Source of the DNA: Constantimarinum furrinae | Lineage (GTDB): Bacteria > Bacteroidota > Bacteroidia > Flavobacteriales > Flavobacteriaceae | Length of the DNA stretch: 64,000 nucleotides | Assembly (NCBI RefSeq): GCF_014295415.1 | Contig: NZ_CP052909.1 | Span: 2,790,001-2,854,000 of the forward strand | Reading direction: 5' to 3' | Shown here: piece after piece, positions 33,086 to 41,248 of the stretch | Numbering within the stretch: position 1 is the first letter of the stretch | How the letters are laid out: each line of letters opens with the position of its first letter | Program-made: the position numbers and the translations under genes | The notes under the pieces: generated by a model | Told to the model about the DNA's origin: nothing | Databases searched by the model: none | Seen by the model: the letters and a program-made list of their open reading frames with translations, nothing else

Positions 33086-35056
33086 ATGATAAAACAAAAA
33101 AGAAACCTTCGGGATTTAGACCCAAAAGAACATCAAGGCCAACATTCCGACTCGAATGGCCACAATCACAGCAATCCCGAAAACCTTGGCAAGTTTAGAA
33201 CCTATTTGCCAGCAATTTTCAGTTTTGTAATGCTTATCGCAGGCATTGCGTTCGATTATTTTGAATCCTTCCCCTACTTTTCGGGTTGGATACGCATCGT
33301 TTGGTATGTCGTGGCATACCTTCCTGTTGGATTTCCAGTAATCAGAGAAGGCTGGAACAGCATTGTAAAAGGCGATTTCTTTACGGAATTTCTGTTGATG
33401 TCTATTGCTACCATTGGCGCATTCGCCATTGGTGAATATCCCGAAGGTGTTGCCGTTATGTTGTTTTATGCCGTTGGCGAGCTTTTTCAGAATGCTGCAA
33501 TCAACAAGGCAAAAAAAAATATAAAGGCATTGCTCGATGTGCGTCCCAATGAGGCCTTGGTATATCGGAACAATGATTATGTATCTGTAAATCCCGAAAC
33601 CGTTGAAATTGGCGAAAAGGTGCAAATCCGTGTGGGCGAAAAAATCCCTTTGGATGGTATTTTGTTGTCCGAAAAAGGCTCATTTAACACGGCGGCCCTA
33701 ACAGGAGAAAGCAAACCCGATACTATTGCCAAGGGCGAAAAAGTGTTTGCGGGAAGCCTCAATTTGGAAGGTGTTGTTGAAATTGAAACTACCAAAGAAT
33801 TTAAGGACAGTTCTATTGCCCGAATCCTCGATATGGTGCAGAATGCAACCGCCCGAAAATCAAAAACCGAATTGTTCATCAGAAAGTTTGCAAGAATCTA
33901 TACACCAATTGTGGTTTTCTTGGCAATTGGTTTGACGTTTTTACCTTTCTTTTTTGTGGACAACTATGTCTTTAACGATTGGCTATACAGAGCATTGATT
34001 TTCCTGGTTATTTCCTGTCCATGTGCGTTGGTCATTTCAATACCATTGGGCTATTTTGGGGGGTTGGGAGCAGCTTCAAAAAATGGCATTCTGTTTAAAG
34101 GTGCTTCCTATTTGGATGAAATGACCAAAATAACAACGGTTGTTATGGACAAAACGGGGACGGTGACCAAAGGTGTTTTCAAGATCAAGGACATAAAAGC
34201 CATTGATTGGGAAGAACCTGAATTTATGAAGTACCTGATGGCGATGGAAGAGCAATCCACCCACCCCATTGCCAAGGCCATTATGGAATATAAAGCCGAA
34301 GGCGAGGATTTGGAGGCTACCAACGTCAATGAAGTTGCAGGAAAAGGTCTAAAGGGAACAATAAAAGGTAAAACCGTATTGGTGGGCAACAAAGCATTAA
34401 TGACTTCGAATGGTATCGAAGTTCCTCCTGAGACTGACGATATTGTGGAATCTATCGTAATGGTTTCCATTGAGGGCAAATTCGTAGGCTATGTAATTAT
34501 TGCAGACGAATTAAAGGATGATGCCTACGAAGCCATTGCACAAATCCGCGAATCCGGAATTTCTAAAATCATTATGCTTTCGGGCGATAAAGATTCCATT
34601 ACCCAACAAGTCGCCAAAGAAATGGGTGTGGATTGGGCAAAAGGTGGTCTATTACCAGAGGATAAGTTGAATGAAGTCGAAAAACTGATGACAGGATCCG
34701 ATAATAAAGTAGCCTTTATTGGCGACGGCATCAACGATGCGCCAGTTTTGGCCGCAAGCGATGTGGGTATCGCAATGGGTGGCTTGGGTAGTGATGTGGC
34801 CATAGAAACGGCAGATGTTATCATCCAAACAGACCAACCCAGCAAAATTACAAGAGCCATAAAAATTGGAAATTCTACCCGAAAAATTGTTTGGCAGAAT
34901 ATTGGTTTGGCGTTTGGTGTAAAAGCTGTGGTTTTGGTTCTGGGAGCAGGCGGATTGGCAACAATGTGGGAGGCCGTTTTTGCTGACGTTGGTGTGGCCT
35001 TGTTGGCAATTTTGAATGCTGTGAGATTGCAGAAGATGAATTGGTCAAACAATTAA
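33086..35056 (+). CDS. zntA: P1B-2-type Zn2+/Cd2+/Pb2+ translocating ATPase
   Basis: The 656-residue pump has a short His-rich N-terminus (HQGQHSDSNGHNH) instead of an HMA domain. Its metal site is Cys311-Pro-Cys313, the phosphorylated Asp355 is in DKTGTVTKG, a conserved HP lies in STHPIAKA, and the hinge reads GDGINDAPVLAASD. In the last helices NIGLAFGVK and FADVGVALLAILN match the P1B-2 signature (K and DxG), so divalent ions are the substrate. It exports them from the cytoplasm to the periplasm, where the CzcAB pump can take over. Length is normal. Confidence 0.93.
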   Translation: MIKQKRNLRDLDPKEHQGQHSDSNGHNHSNPENLGKFRTYLPAIFSFVMLIAGIAFDYFESFPYFSGWIRIVWYVVAYLPVGFPVIREGWNSIVKGDFFTEFLLMSIATIGAFAIGEYPEGVAVMLFYAVGELFQNAAINKAKKNIKALLDVRPNEALVYRNNDYVSVNPETVEIGEKVQIRVGEKIPLDGILLSEKGSFNTAALTGESKPDTIAKGEKVFAGSLNLEGVVEIETTKEFKDSSIARILDMVQNATARKSKTELFIRKFARIYTPIVVFLAIGLTFLPFFFVDNYVFNDWLYRALIFLVISCPCALVISIPLGYFGGLGAASKNGILFKGASYLDEMTKITTVVMDKTGTVTKGVFKIKDIKAIDWEEPEFMKYLMAMEEQSTHPIAKAIMEYKAEGEDLEATNVNEVAGKGLKGTIKGKTVLVGNKALMTSNGIEVPPETDDIVESIVMVSIEGKFVGYVIIADELKDDAYEAIAQIRESGISKIIMLSGDKDSITQQVAKEMGVDWAKGGLLPEDKLNEVEKLMTGSDNKVAFIGDGINDAPVLAASDVGIAMGGLGSDVAIETADVIIQTDQPSKITRAIKIGNSTRKIVWQNIGLAFGVKAVVLVLGAGGLATMWEAVFADVGVALLAILNAVRLQKMNWSNN

Positions 35057-35106
35057 AATTCTGTTAATTTCGACAATACCCTTGAAAAATTTGTACTTTT
35101 ACGTTG

Positions 35107-35526
35107 ATGAAAAAGGTCTTTCATAAAGTATTATCCATTCTAATGGCCGTTGTTGTTTTATTCTCAACAATGTCCTTTACCATTGACATGCATTATTGTG
35201 GAGATTCTTTGGTAGATTTTTCATTTATTCAGAAAGTGAAAACTTGTGGAATGGAAAAAGCTCAGGCTACTTTTAGTTGTGAAAACCCGGCACTTTCAGA
35301 AAAATCTTGTTGCACAGACAAGCAGGTTCTTAAAGAGGGACAGGACGATCTAAAGCTCTCTTTGGATCACCTTACCTTCGAACATCAAGTGTTTGTTGTC
35401 TCATTTTCATATTCTTATTTAAATATTTTTGAAGTCACTGAATTTACAGTTGATTCCTTCTTCGATTACCCGCCCCCGTTTATTGAACGGGATGTGCAGG
35501 TGCTGCATCAGACTTTTTTAATTTGA
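35107..35526 (+). CDS. HYC_CC_PP family protein
   Basis: The start is placed at ATG 35107; a TTG three bases earlier is in frame but less likely. The 139-residue protein has an N-terminal membrane or signal helix (about 8-28), then MHYCGDSL (HYC), ESKSCC-type double cysteine in EKSCCTD, and a late FDYPPPF (PP). These give the family its name. The protein is probably exported and metal-binding. Members nearly always precede a CusA gene in Bacteroidota, as here. A -7-like TACTTTTA at 35094-35101 leaves almost no leader. Confidence 0.8.
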   Translation: MKKVFHKVLSILMAVVVLFSTMSFTIDMHYCGDSLVDFSFIQKVKTCGMEKAQATFSCENPALSEKSCCTDKQVLKEGQDDLKLSLDHLTFEHQVFVVSFSYSYLNIFEVTEFTVDSFFDYPPPFIERDVQVLHQTFLI

Positions 35527-35639
35527 TTTATTAGACTTTTGAAACAAAGCCCAATCCCGGACGTGCGGAATAGTGGGCTCAATCTCGTGCAATGTATTTT
35601 CTGTTTTGCGCAATTTCAACTATCTAATAATCGAATCGT

Positions 35640-38600
35640 ATGCTTAATAAAGCGATTAAATTTTTTATTGAGAATAAACTTGTAGCAGTACTCATAATAA
35701 CACTGTTTGTTGGTTGGGGTATAGTCAACGCTCCCTTTAAATGGGAAACAGGTATTTTACCAACAGATCCTGTAGCTGTTGATGCCATTCCTGATATTGG
35801 AGAAAACCAGCAAATTGTATTTACCAAATGGCAAGGGCGTTCACCGCAGGATATTGAGGATCAAATTACCTATCCACTTACGACTTCATTGTTGGGAATC
35901 CCTGGTGTCAAGACAGTCCGTAGTTCTTCAATGTTTGGGTTTTCCAGTATCTATATCATTTTTGAAGAAGATATAGAGTTTTATTGGTCGCGCAGCCGGA
36001 TTCTCGAAAAGCTAAATTCTCTTCCTGCAAACTTATTGCCCGAAGGTGTAAACCCTGCATTGGGACCAGACGCCACAGGTTTGGGTCAAATTTTTTGGTA
36101 TACTCTGGAAGGTCGGGATAAAGATGGCAAAGTAACTGGAGGTTGGGATTTACAAGAATTACGCAGCATTCAGGATTATTATGTGAAATACGGATTGTCA
36201 TCAGCAAGCGGTGTTTCCGAAGTGGCCTCAATTGGTGGTTTCGTTCAGGAATACCAAGTGGATGTTGATCCTGAAAAAATGCGCCAGTATAACATCGGCT
36301 TGTCAGATATTGTAAAAGCGGTTAAAGAAAGCAATCAAGATATCGGTGCTCAGACTTTGGAAATTAATCAAGCTGAATATTTGGTTCGTGGTTTGGGGTA
36401 TGTGAAATCGATTGCAGATATTGAAAATGCGGTGGTCGCCTCTGAAAACTTCACTTCCATCCGAATCAAAGACATCGCTAATGTTCATTTGGGACCACAA
36501 ACGCGACGTGGAATTTTAGATAAGGAAGGTGCCGAAGTGGTAGGTGGTGTAGTAGTGGCCCGGTATGGTTCAAATCCATTGGAAGTCATCAATAATGTAA
36601 AAGACCAAATAGCTGAATTATCACCCGGACTACCCACCAAAATCTTGGCAGATGGTCGTACTTCACAAGTAACTATTGTTCCCTTTTATGACCGCACGCA
36701 ACTTATTCAGGAAACACTTCACACGCTCAATGAAGCCCTTACGCTTGAAATCCTGATTACCATTTTGGTCATCATCGTAATGGTGTTTAACCTACGCGCA
36801 TCTATCCTCATCTCTGGCTTGTTGCCTGTCGCGGTGTTGATGGTATTTATTACGATGAAGCTCTTTAATGTAGATGCCAACATTGTTGCCTTATCGGGAA
36901 TTGCAATTGCTATCGGTACGATGGTGGACGTGGGCGTCATACTTGCCGAAAATATGATTCGGCATCTGGAAGATGAAAAATTACGCTTTCGCGAAAGCGG
37001 AATAGAATACACCACAAACGAAATTATCTACAACGCAACTGCGGAAGTTTCTGGTGCAATTTTGACCGCAGTTCTCACAACGATTATCAGTTTTCTACCT
37101 GTGTTTACAATGATAGGTGCTGAGGGAAAACTATTCAGACCACTCGCCTTTACAAAAACAATGGCACTTGCTGCATCGCTTGTAATCGCGCTGTTTTTAA
37201 TACCGCCTTTTGCCGCGATTCTTTTTAAGAAAAGTAACCTAATGGAACGCTCAAAGTACATTATTAATGGTGTTCTCATTGTCCTTGGTATCACAGCCAT
37301 CTTTTATGGCTATTGGCTTGGTCTCATTTTGATTGCCTACGGTGTTGTTGCGCTTTTGAGCGTAAGGGATAGAATTACAGAAAAACGAGCTAATCTCATC
37401 CATATTATTATTTCCTGTGTTGCTATTGTTTTCCTACTCGCCGAATACTGGCGACCACTTGGTTTTGACCGCAGCATTCTAATGAATTTGATTTTTGTAG
37501 CGATTATCTGCTTTGGACTGCTTGGTGTGTTTACAGTTTTCCGAAGATACTATGACAGCATTTTGCGTTGGGCACTTCAAAACCGATACCTGTTTTTAAT
37601 CATTCCAACCACGGTGCTGATTTTAGGTGTGGTCATAATGCGAAACACGGGAAAGGAATTTATGCCAGCACTTAATGAAGGTTCATTCTTATTAATGCCT
37701 ACATCCTTACCGCACGCCGGTGTGGAAGAAAATAAACGGGTGCTACAACAACTGGATATGGCTGTGGCGAGCATTCCTGAAATTGAAACGGTAGTAGGAA
37801 AAGCGGGTAGAACAGAATCTGCTCTCGACCCTGCGCCACTCTCGATGTATGAAAATGTAATTCAGTACAAGTCTGAATATATGCGAAATGAAAATGGCGA
37901 GAGACAACGCTATCTTGTAAACGATGATGGTCTATTTGTTCTGAAAGATGACAAGTTCATTATCAACCCAAATAATGAAATCGATGATGATGCAAACTAT
38001 GCAGCATCAAAACTCAAAACAAGTGCAACGCGCAATGATTTGATTGAAGACGACGACGGCGAATATTACCGAAACTGGCGACCGGAAATCAGTAGTCCTG
38101 ATGATATTTGGAATGAAATCGTAAAAGTGACCAAATTCCCAGGCGTTACTTCTGCGCCAAAGTTGCAGCCCATCGAGACGCGACTCGTTATGCTACAAAC
38201 AGGTATGCGAGCACCTATGGGTATCAAGGTAAAAGGACCAGATTTAAAAACCATAGAAAACTTTGGACTGCAACTGGAAGACATCCTAAAACAAGCCGAA
38301 GGTGTTAAAGAACAAGCCGTTTTCGCAGACCGCATCGTGGGTAAACCTTATTTGCTGATTGACATTAAAAGAGACCAGTTGGCACGCTATGGGATTTCAA
38401 TAATGGATGTTCAGGAAGTCCTTCAAGTAGCTGTGGGCGGTATGCCGCTTACCCAAACGGTAGAAGGCCGTGAGCGGTATGGTGTAAGAGTACGCTATCC
38501 ACGGGAATTGCGTGCAAATCCAGAAGACTTAAAAAGTATCTATGTACCTGTATCAACTGGAAGTCCGGTTCCTTTGGGCGAATTGGTAGATATACGATAT

Positions 38601-39392
38601 GAGCAAGGTCCACAGGTCATTAAGAGTGAAGACACCTTCTTAATTGGCTACGTGCTGTTTGATAAACTCGATGGCTTTGCCGAAGTCGATGTGGTGGAAA
38701 ATGCCCAAGCGCTCATTCAACAGAAAATAGATAATGGCGATTTGGTCGTGCCACAAGGAATCAGTTACCGATTTACGGGAACGTACGAAAATCAATTGCG
38801 AGCAGAAAAAACGTTATCGGTCGTTGTGCCACTTTGTTTGCTGGTCATTTTCTTGATTTTGTATTTCCAGTTCAAGTCGGTTTCTACGTCGCTTATGGTT
38901 TTTACTGCCATCGCCGTAGCATTTGCAGGTGGCTTTATAATGATTTGGTTATACGGTCAGGATTGGTTTTTCAATTTCAGCTTTTTTGGCGAGAACCTAC
39001 GGGATTTGTTCAATATGAAAACCATCAATTTGAGTGTGGCCGTTTGGGTCGGCTTTATAGCCTTGTTTGGAATCGCGACAGATGATGGTGTTGTAATGGC
39101 AACTTATTTAGACCAATCTTTTAAAAGCAACGAGCCAGACAGTAAAAAAGGCATACGTCTCGCCACATTGGAAGCGGCAGGAAAACGCATACGTCCTTGT
39201 TTGATGACCACCGTGACCACAGTTTTGGCATTGTTGCCAGTACTCACATCTACAGGAAAAGGAAGCGACATTATGATACCGATGGCCATCCCCATTTTTG
39301 GCGGAATGATAATCGACGTCACATCTTATTTCCTGTTACCGGTTCTATATAGCTGGAAAAAGGAATACCAACTTAAAAGAGCAAACAAATGA
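35640..39392 (+). CDS. cusA: CusA-type Cu+/Ag+ RND efflux pump
   Basis: The 1250-residue pump is longer than E. coli CusA (about 1047) owing to an acidic insertion near residues 745-815 (LVNDDGLFVLKDD...) and extra helices near 545-630. TM4 reads AIGTMVDVGVILAEN (Asp430) and the porter domain DPAPLSM (730-736). These are the monovalent-type signatures, unlike the pump at 26675. It should drive Cu+ or Ag+ out with the TolC protein encoded next (4-bp overlap) and the adaptor at 50423. A palindrome CGCTTTCGCGAAAGCG sits in frame at 36984-36999. Confidence 0.95.
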   Translation: MLNKAIKFFIENKLVAVLIITLFVGWGIVNAPFKWETGILPTDPVAVDAIPDIGENQQIVFTKWQGRSPQDIEDQITYPLTTSLLGIPGVKTVRSSSMFGFSSIYIIFEEDIEFYWSRSRILEKLNSLPANLLPEGVNPALGPDATGLGQIFWYTLEGRDKDGKVTGGWDLQELRSIQDYYVKYGLSSASGVSEVASIGGFVQEYQVDVDPEKMRQYNIGLSDIVKAVKESNQDIGAQTLEINQAEYLVRGLGYVKSIADIENAVVASENFTSIRIKDIANVHLGPQTRRGILDKEGAEVVGGVVVARYGSNPLEVINNVKDQIAELSPGLPTKILADGRTSQVTIVPFYDRTQLIQETLHTLNEALTLEILITILVIIVMVFNLRASILISGLLPVAVLMVFITMKLFNVDANIVALSGIAIAIGTMVDVGVILAENMIRHLEDEKLRFRESGIEYTTNEIIYNATAEVSGAILTAVLTTIISFLPVFTMIGAEGKLFRPLAFTKTMALAASLVIALFLIPPFAAILFKKSNLMERSKYIINGVLIVLGITAIFYGYWLGLILIAYGVVALLSVRDRITEKRANLIHIIISCVAIVFLLAEYWRPLGFDRSILMNLIFVAIICFGLLGVFTVFRRYYDSILRWALQNRYLFLIIPTTVLILGVVIMRNTGKEFMPALNEGSFLLMPTSLPHAGVEENKRVLQQLDMAVASIPEIETVVGKAGRTESALDPAPLSMYENVIQYKSEYMRNENGERQRYLVNDDGLFVLKDDKFIINPNNEIDDDANYAASKLKTSATRNDLIEDDDGEYYRNWRPEISSPDDIWNEIVKVTKFPGVTSAPKLQPIETRLVMLQTGMRAPMGIKVKGPDLKTIENFGLQLEDILKQAEGVKEQAVFADRIVGKPYLLIDIKRDQLARYGISIMDVQEVLQVAVGGMPLTQTVEGRERYGVRVRYPRELRANPEDLKSIYVPVSTGSPVPLGELVDIRYEQGPQVIKSEDTFLIGYVLFDKLDGFAEVDVVENAQALIQQKIDNGDLVVPQGISYRFTGTYENQLRAEKTLSVVVPLCLLVIFLILYFQFKSVSTSLMVFTAIAVAFAGGFIMIWLYGQDWFFNFSFFGENLRDLFNMKTINLSVAVWVGFIALFGIATDDGVVMATYLDQSFKSNEPDSKKGIRLATLEAAGKRIRPCLMTTVTTVLALLPVLTSTGKGSDIMIPMAIPIFGGMIIDVTSYFLLPVLYSWKKEYQLKRANK
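36984..36999 (+). repeat. palindrome CGCTTTCGCGAAAGCG, copy 1 (in cusA)
   Basis: A perfect 16-bp palindrome inside the cusA reading frame. Identical copies occur at 39430-39445, 40363-40378 and 47721-47736, and a core (TTTCGCGAAA) at 51826-51835. Confidence 0.85.
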
Positions 39393-40606
39393 AAAATATT
39401 AAAATCATAATCTGTCTTTTGTTTGTTTCCGCTTTCGCGAAAGCGCAACAACTACAAAGCTACATTGAAGAAGCTGAAGCTAATAACCCAGAAATTCAGG
39501 CTTTTGAATTGCGCTACAATATTGCCGAAGAAAAGGTAAATGAAGCAAACTGGCTACCCAATACGGAAGTCAGCGCAGGCTATTTTGTAAGTGAGCCAGA
39601 AACAAGAGTGGGCGCTCAAAGAGCGCGAATAGGCGTAAAACAGATGTTACCTTGGTTTGGTACCATTACCGCACGTGAAAATTATGCGACTTCAATGGCC
39701 GAAGCTGAATACGTGGAAATCACAATCGCCAAACGAAAATTGGCGCTTTCAGTAGCGCAATCCTATTACAGGTTGTATGAAACAAGAGCAAAGCAAAAGG
39801 TACTCGACGAGAATATTCAGCTACTAAAAACTTATGAGCGTCTTGCCTTGACTTCGGTAGAAGTGGGCAAGGCATCTGCGGTAGATGTGTTGCGGTTACA
39901 GATTCGTCAAAATGAATTGCAGCAACAAAAGGAAGTATTGGAAGAGGAATTTAGCGCAGAACAAACAACATTCAATAATCTCTTGAATCGTGATGAAAAT
40001 AGGACGGTTGATTTAGTAGCAGCAATGGAAATTCCAGATAATGACCCTATATACGGTACGGAAGCTTTATCACTCAATCCTGAATTGCTCAAATACGATA
40101 AGCTCTACGAATCCATAGCACAATCGGAACTGCTCAATCAGCGTGAGAGCCTACCTATGATTGGTTTTGGCGTGGACTACCTACCTGTAAGTGAACGCAC
40201 CGATATGAACCCAATAGACAATGGAAAGGATGTGTTGATGCCAATGGTTTCGGTTTCCATTCCCATTTTTAATAATAGATATAAGTCTATTACAAGACAA
40301 AATGAGCTACGCCAACAGGAAATTGAGACGCAGAAATCACAACGATTGAATGTTTTGGAATCCGCTTTCGCGAAAGCGATATCTCAACGCAATCAGGCCC
40401 GAATTAAATTTAATACCCAAGCTAAGAATTTGAAACAGGCGAAAGATGCTGAGCAAATTCTTATCAAGAATTATGAAACGGGAACAATAGATTTCAACGA
40501 TGTGCTCGACATTCAAGAACTGCAATTAAAATTTCAGATGGAGCAAATAGCTTCTGTGCAGCAATATTATGTGCAGCAGTCAATTATTAATTACCTAATC
40601 AACTAA
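39389..40606 (+). CDS. cusC: TolC-family outer-membrane factor of the Cus pump
   Basis: The 405-residue protein has a signal peptide (about 1-19, ending AFAKAQ) and two OEP repeats of long helices with beta-hairpins (about 20-210 and 215-405). The start overlaps cusA by four bases. It forms the outer-membrane channel for the copper pump. The signal peptide's last residues are encoded by one copy of the CGCTTTCGCGAAAGCG palindrome (39430-39445), and another copy lies at 40363-40378. Confidence 0.92.
   Translation: MKNIKIIICLLFVSAFAKAQQLQSYIEEAEANNPEIQAFELRYNIAEEKVNEANWLPNTEVSAGYFVSEPETRVGAQRARIGVKQMLPWFGTITARENYATSMAEAEYVEITIAKRKLALSVAQSYYRLYETRAKQKVLDENIQLLKTYERLALTSVEVGKASAVDVLRLQIRQNELQQQKEVLEEEFSAEQTTFNNLLNRDENRTVDLVAAMEIPDNDPIYGTEALSLNPELLKYDKLYESIAQSELLNQRESLPMIGFGVDYLPVSERTDMNPIDNGKDVLMPMVSVSIPIFNNRYKSITRQNELRQQEIETQKSQRLNVLESAFAKAISQRNQARIKFNTQAKNLKQAKDAEQILIKNYETGTIDFNDVLDIQELQLKFQMEQIASVQQYYVQQSIINYLIN
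39430..39445 (+). repeat. palindrome CGCTTTCGCGAAAGCG, copy 2 (in cusC)
   Basis: Identical to the copy in cusA; here it encodes AFAKA at the end of the signal peptide. Confidence 0.85.
40363..40378 (+). repeat. palindrome CGCTTTCGCGAAAGCG, copy 3 (in cusC)
   Basis: Identical copy in the second half of cusC, encoding AFAKA again (ESAFAKAI). Confidence 0.85.
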
Positions 40607-40608
40607 CG

Positions 40609-41175
40609 ATGGCAAAGGATTACTACATAAAAAATATGGTGTGTGACCGCTGCATCAAGGTCTTAAAAGATGAACTGTTTAAGGCTAACATTAGTCTGTT
40701 GGATATTGAGTTGGGTAGGCTTCGATTAGATATGAATGAAAAAGAACAATTGAGCATACTTACCGAAATTTTAAAAAGAAATGGATTTGCACTCATCGCT
40801 TCTACTGAGGATAAATTGACCGAGCAAGTAAAAATTGAATTGATAAAGTTATTGAATGTAATGCCCCTTGAAATTGATGGTAAGCTATCCGATTTTCTTG
40901 CGGATAAATTACAAAAGGACTATTCAAAAATCAGCAAGGTGTTTTCCATTACCGAGGGCATCACTATTGAAAAATATTTTATCAAACTGAAGATAGAAAA
41001 GGTCAAGGAACTTATCCAAACACCCGATTATAATTTCACAGAAATAAGCCAATTGCTCGATTACAGCAACGTGAATCATCTAAGTAAACAATTTAAAAGT
41101 GAGACCGGAATGAGCCTGAGCGATTATAGGGATGGGCAGAAAAATTTTAGAAATCCTTTAGACAAGATTGTATAG
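40609..41175 (+). CDS. AraC-type regulator with HMA-like CxxC N-terminus
   Basis: The 188-residue protein begins with an HMA-like ferredoxin fold (about 1-65) carrying MVCDRC, with Cys12 and Cys15 as in copper chaperones. It ends with an AraC-type double helix-turn-helix, of which the second half is clear (FTEISQLLDYSNVNHLSKQFKSE, about 140-162). Together these suggest a transcription factor that senses Cu+ directly. It lies two bases after cusC and before the multicopper oxidase gene, so it probably controls this copper block. Length is typical of this short AraC group. Confidence 0.8.
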   Translation: MAKDYYIKNMVCDRCIKVLKDELFKANISLLDIELGRLRLDMNEKEQLSILTEILKRNGFALIASTEDKLTEQVKIELIKLLNVMPLEIDGKLSDFLADKLQKDYSKISKVFSITEGITIEKYFIKLKIEKVKELIQTPDYNFTEISQLLDYSNVNHLSKQFKSETGMSLSDYRDGQKNFRNPLDKIV

Positions 41176-41248
41176 ATATGAACCAAAATTATAACACAAC
41201 AAGCTGAAATTCAGTATTAATTTTGTGTAAAAATTAAAAAATACACCT

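Noticed and set aside
34525-35052. 175-codon minus-strand frame in the Zn/Cd ATPase gene
   Set aside because: It runs antisense to a highly conserved gene, and codon use fits the ATPase.
36984-36999. Sequencing artefact or adaptor for the repeated CGCTTTCGCGAAAGCG
   Set aside because: It occurs in frame in several genes and encodes acceptable residues, so it is a genuine repeat.
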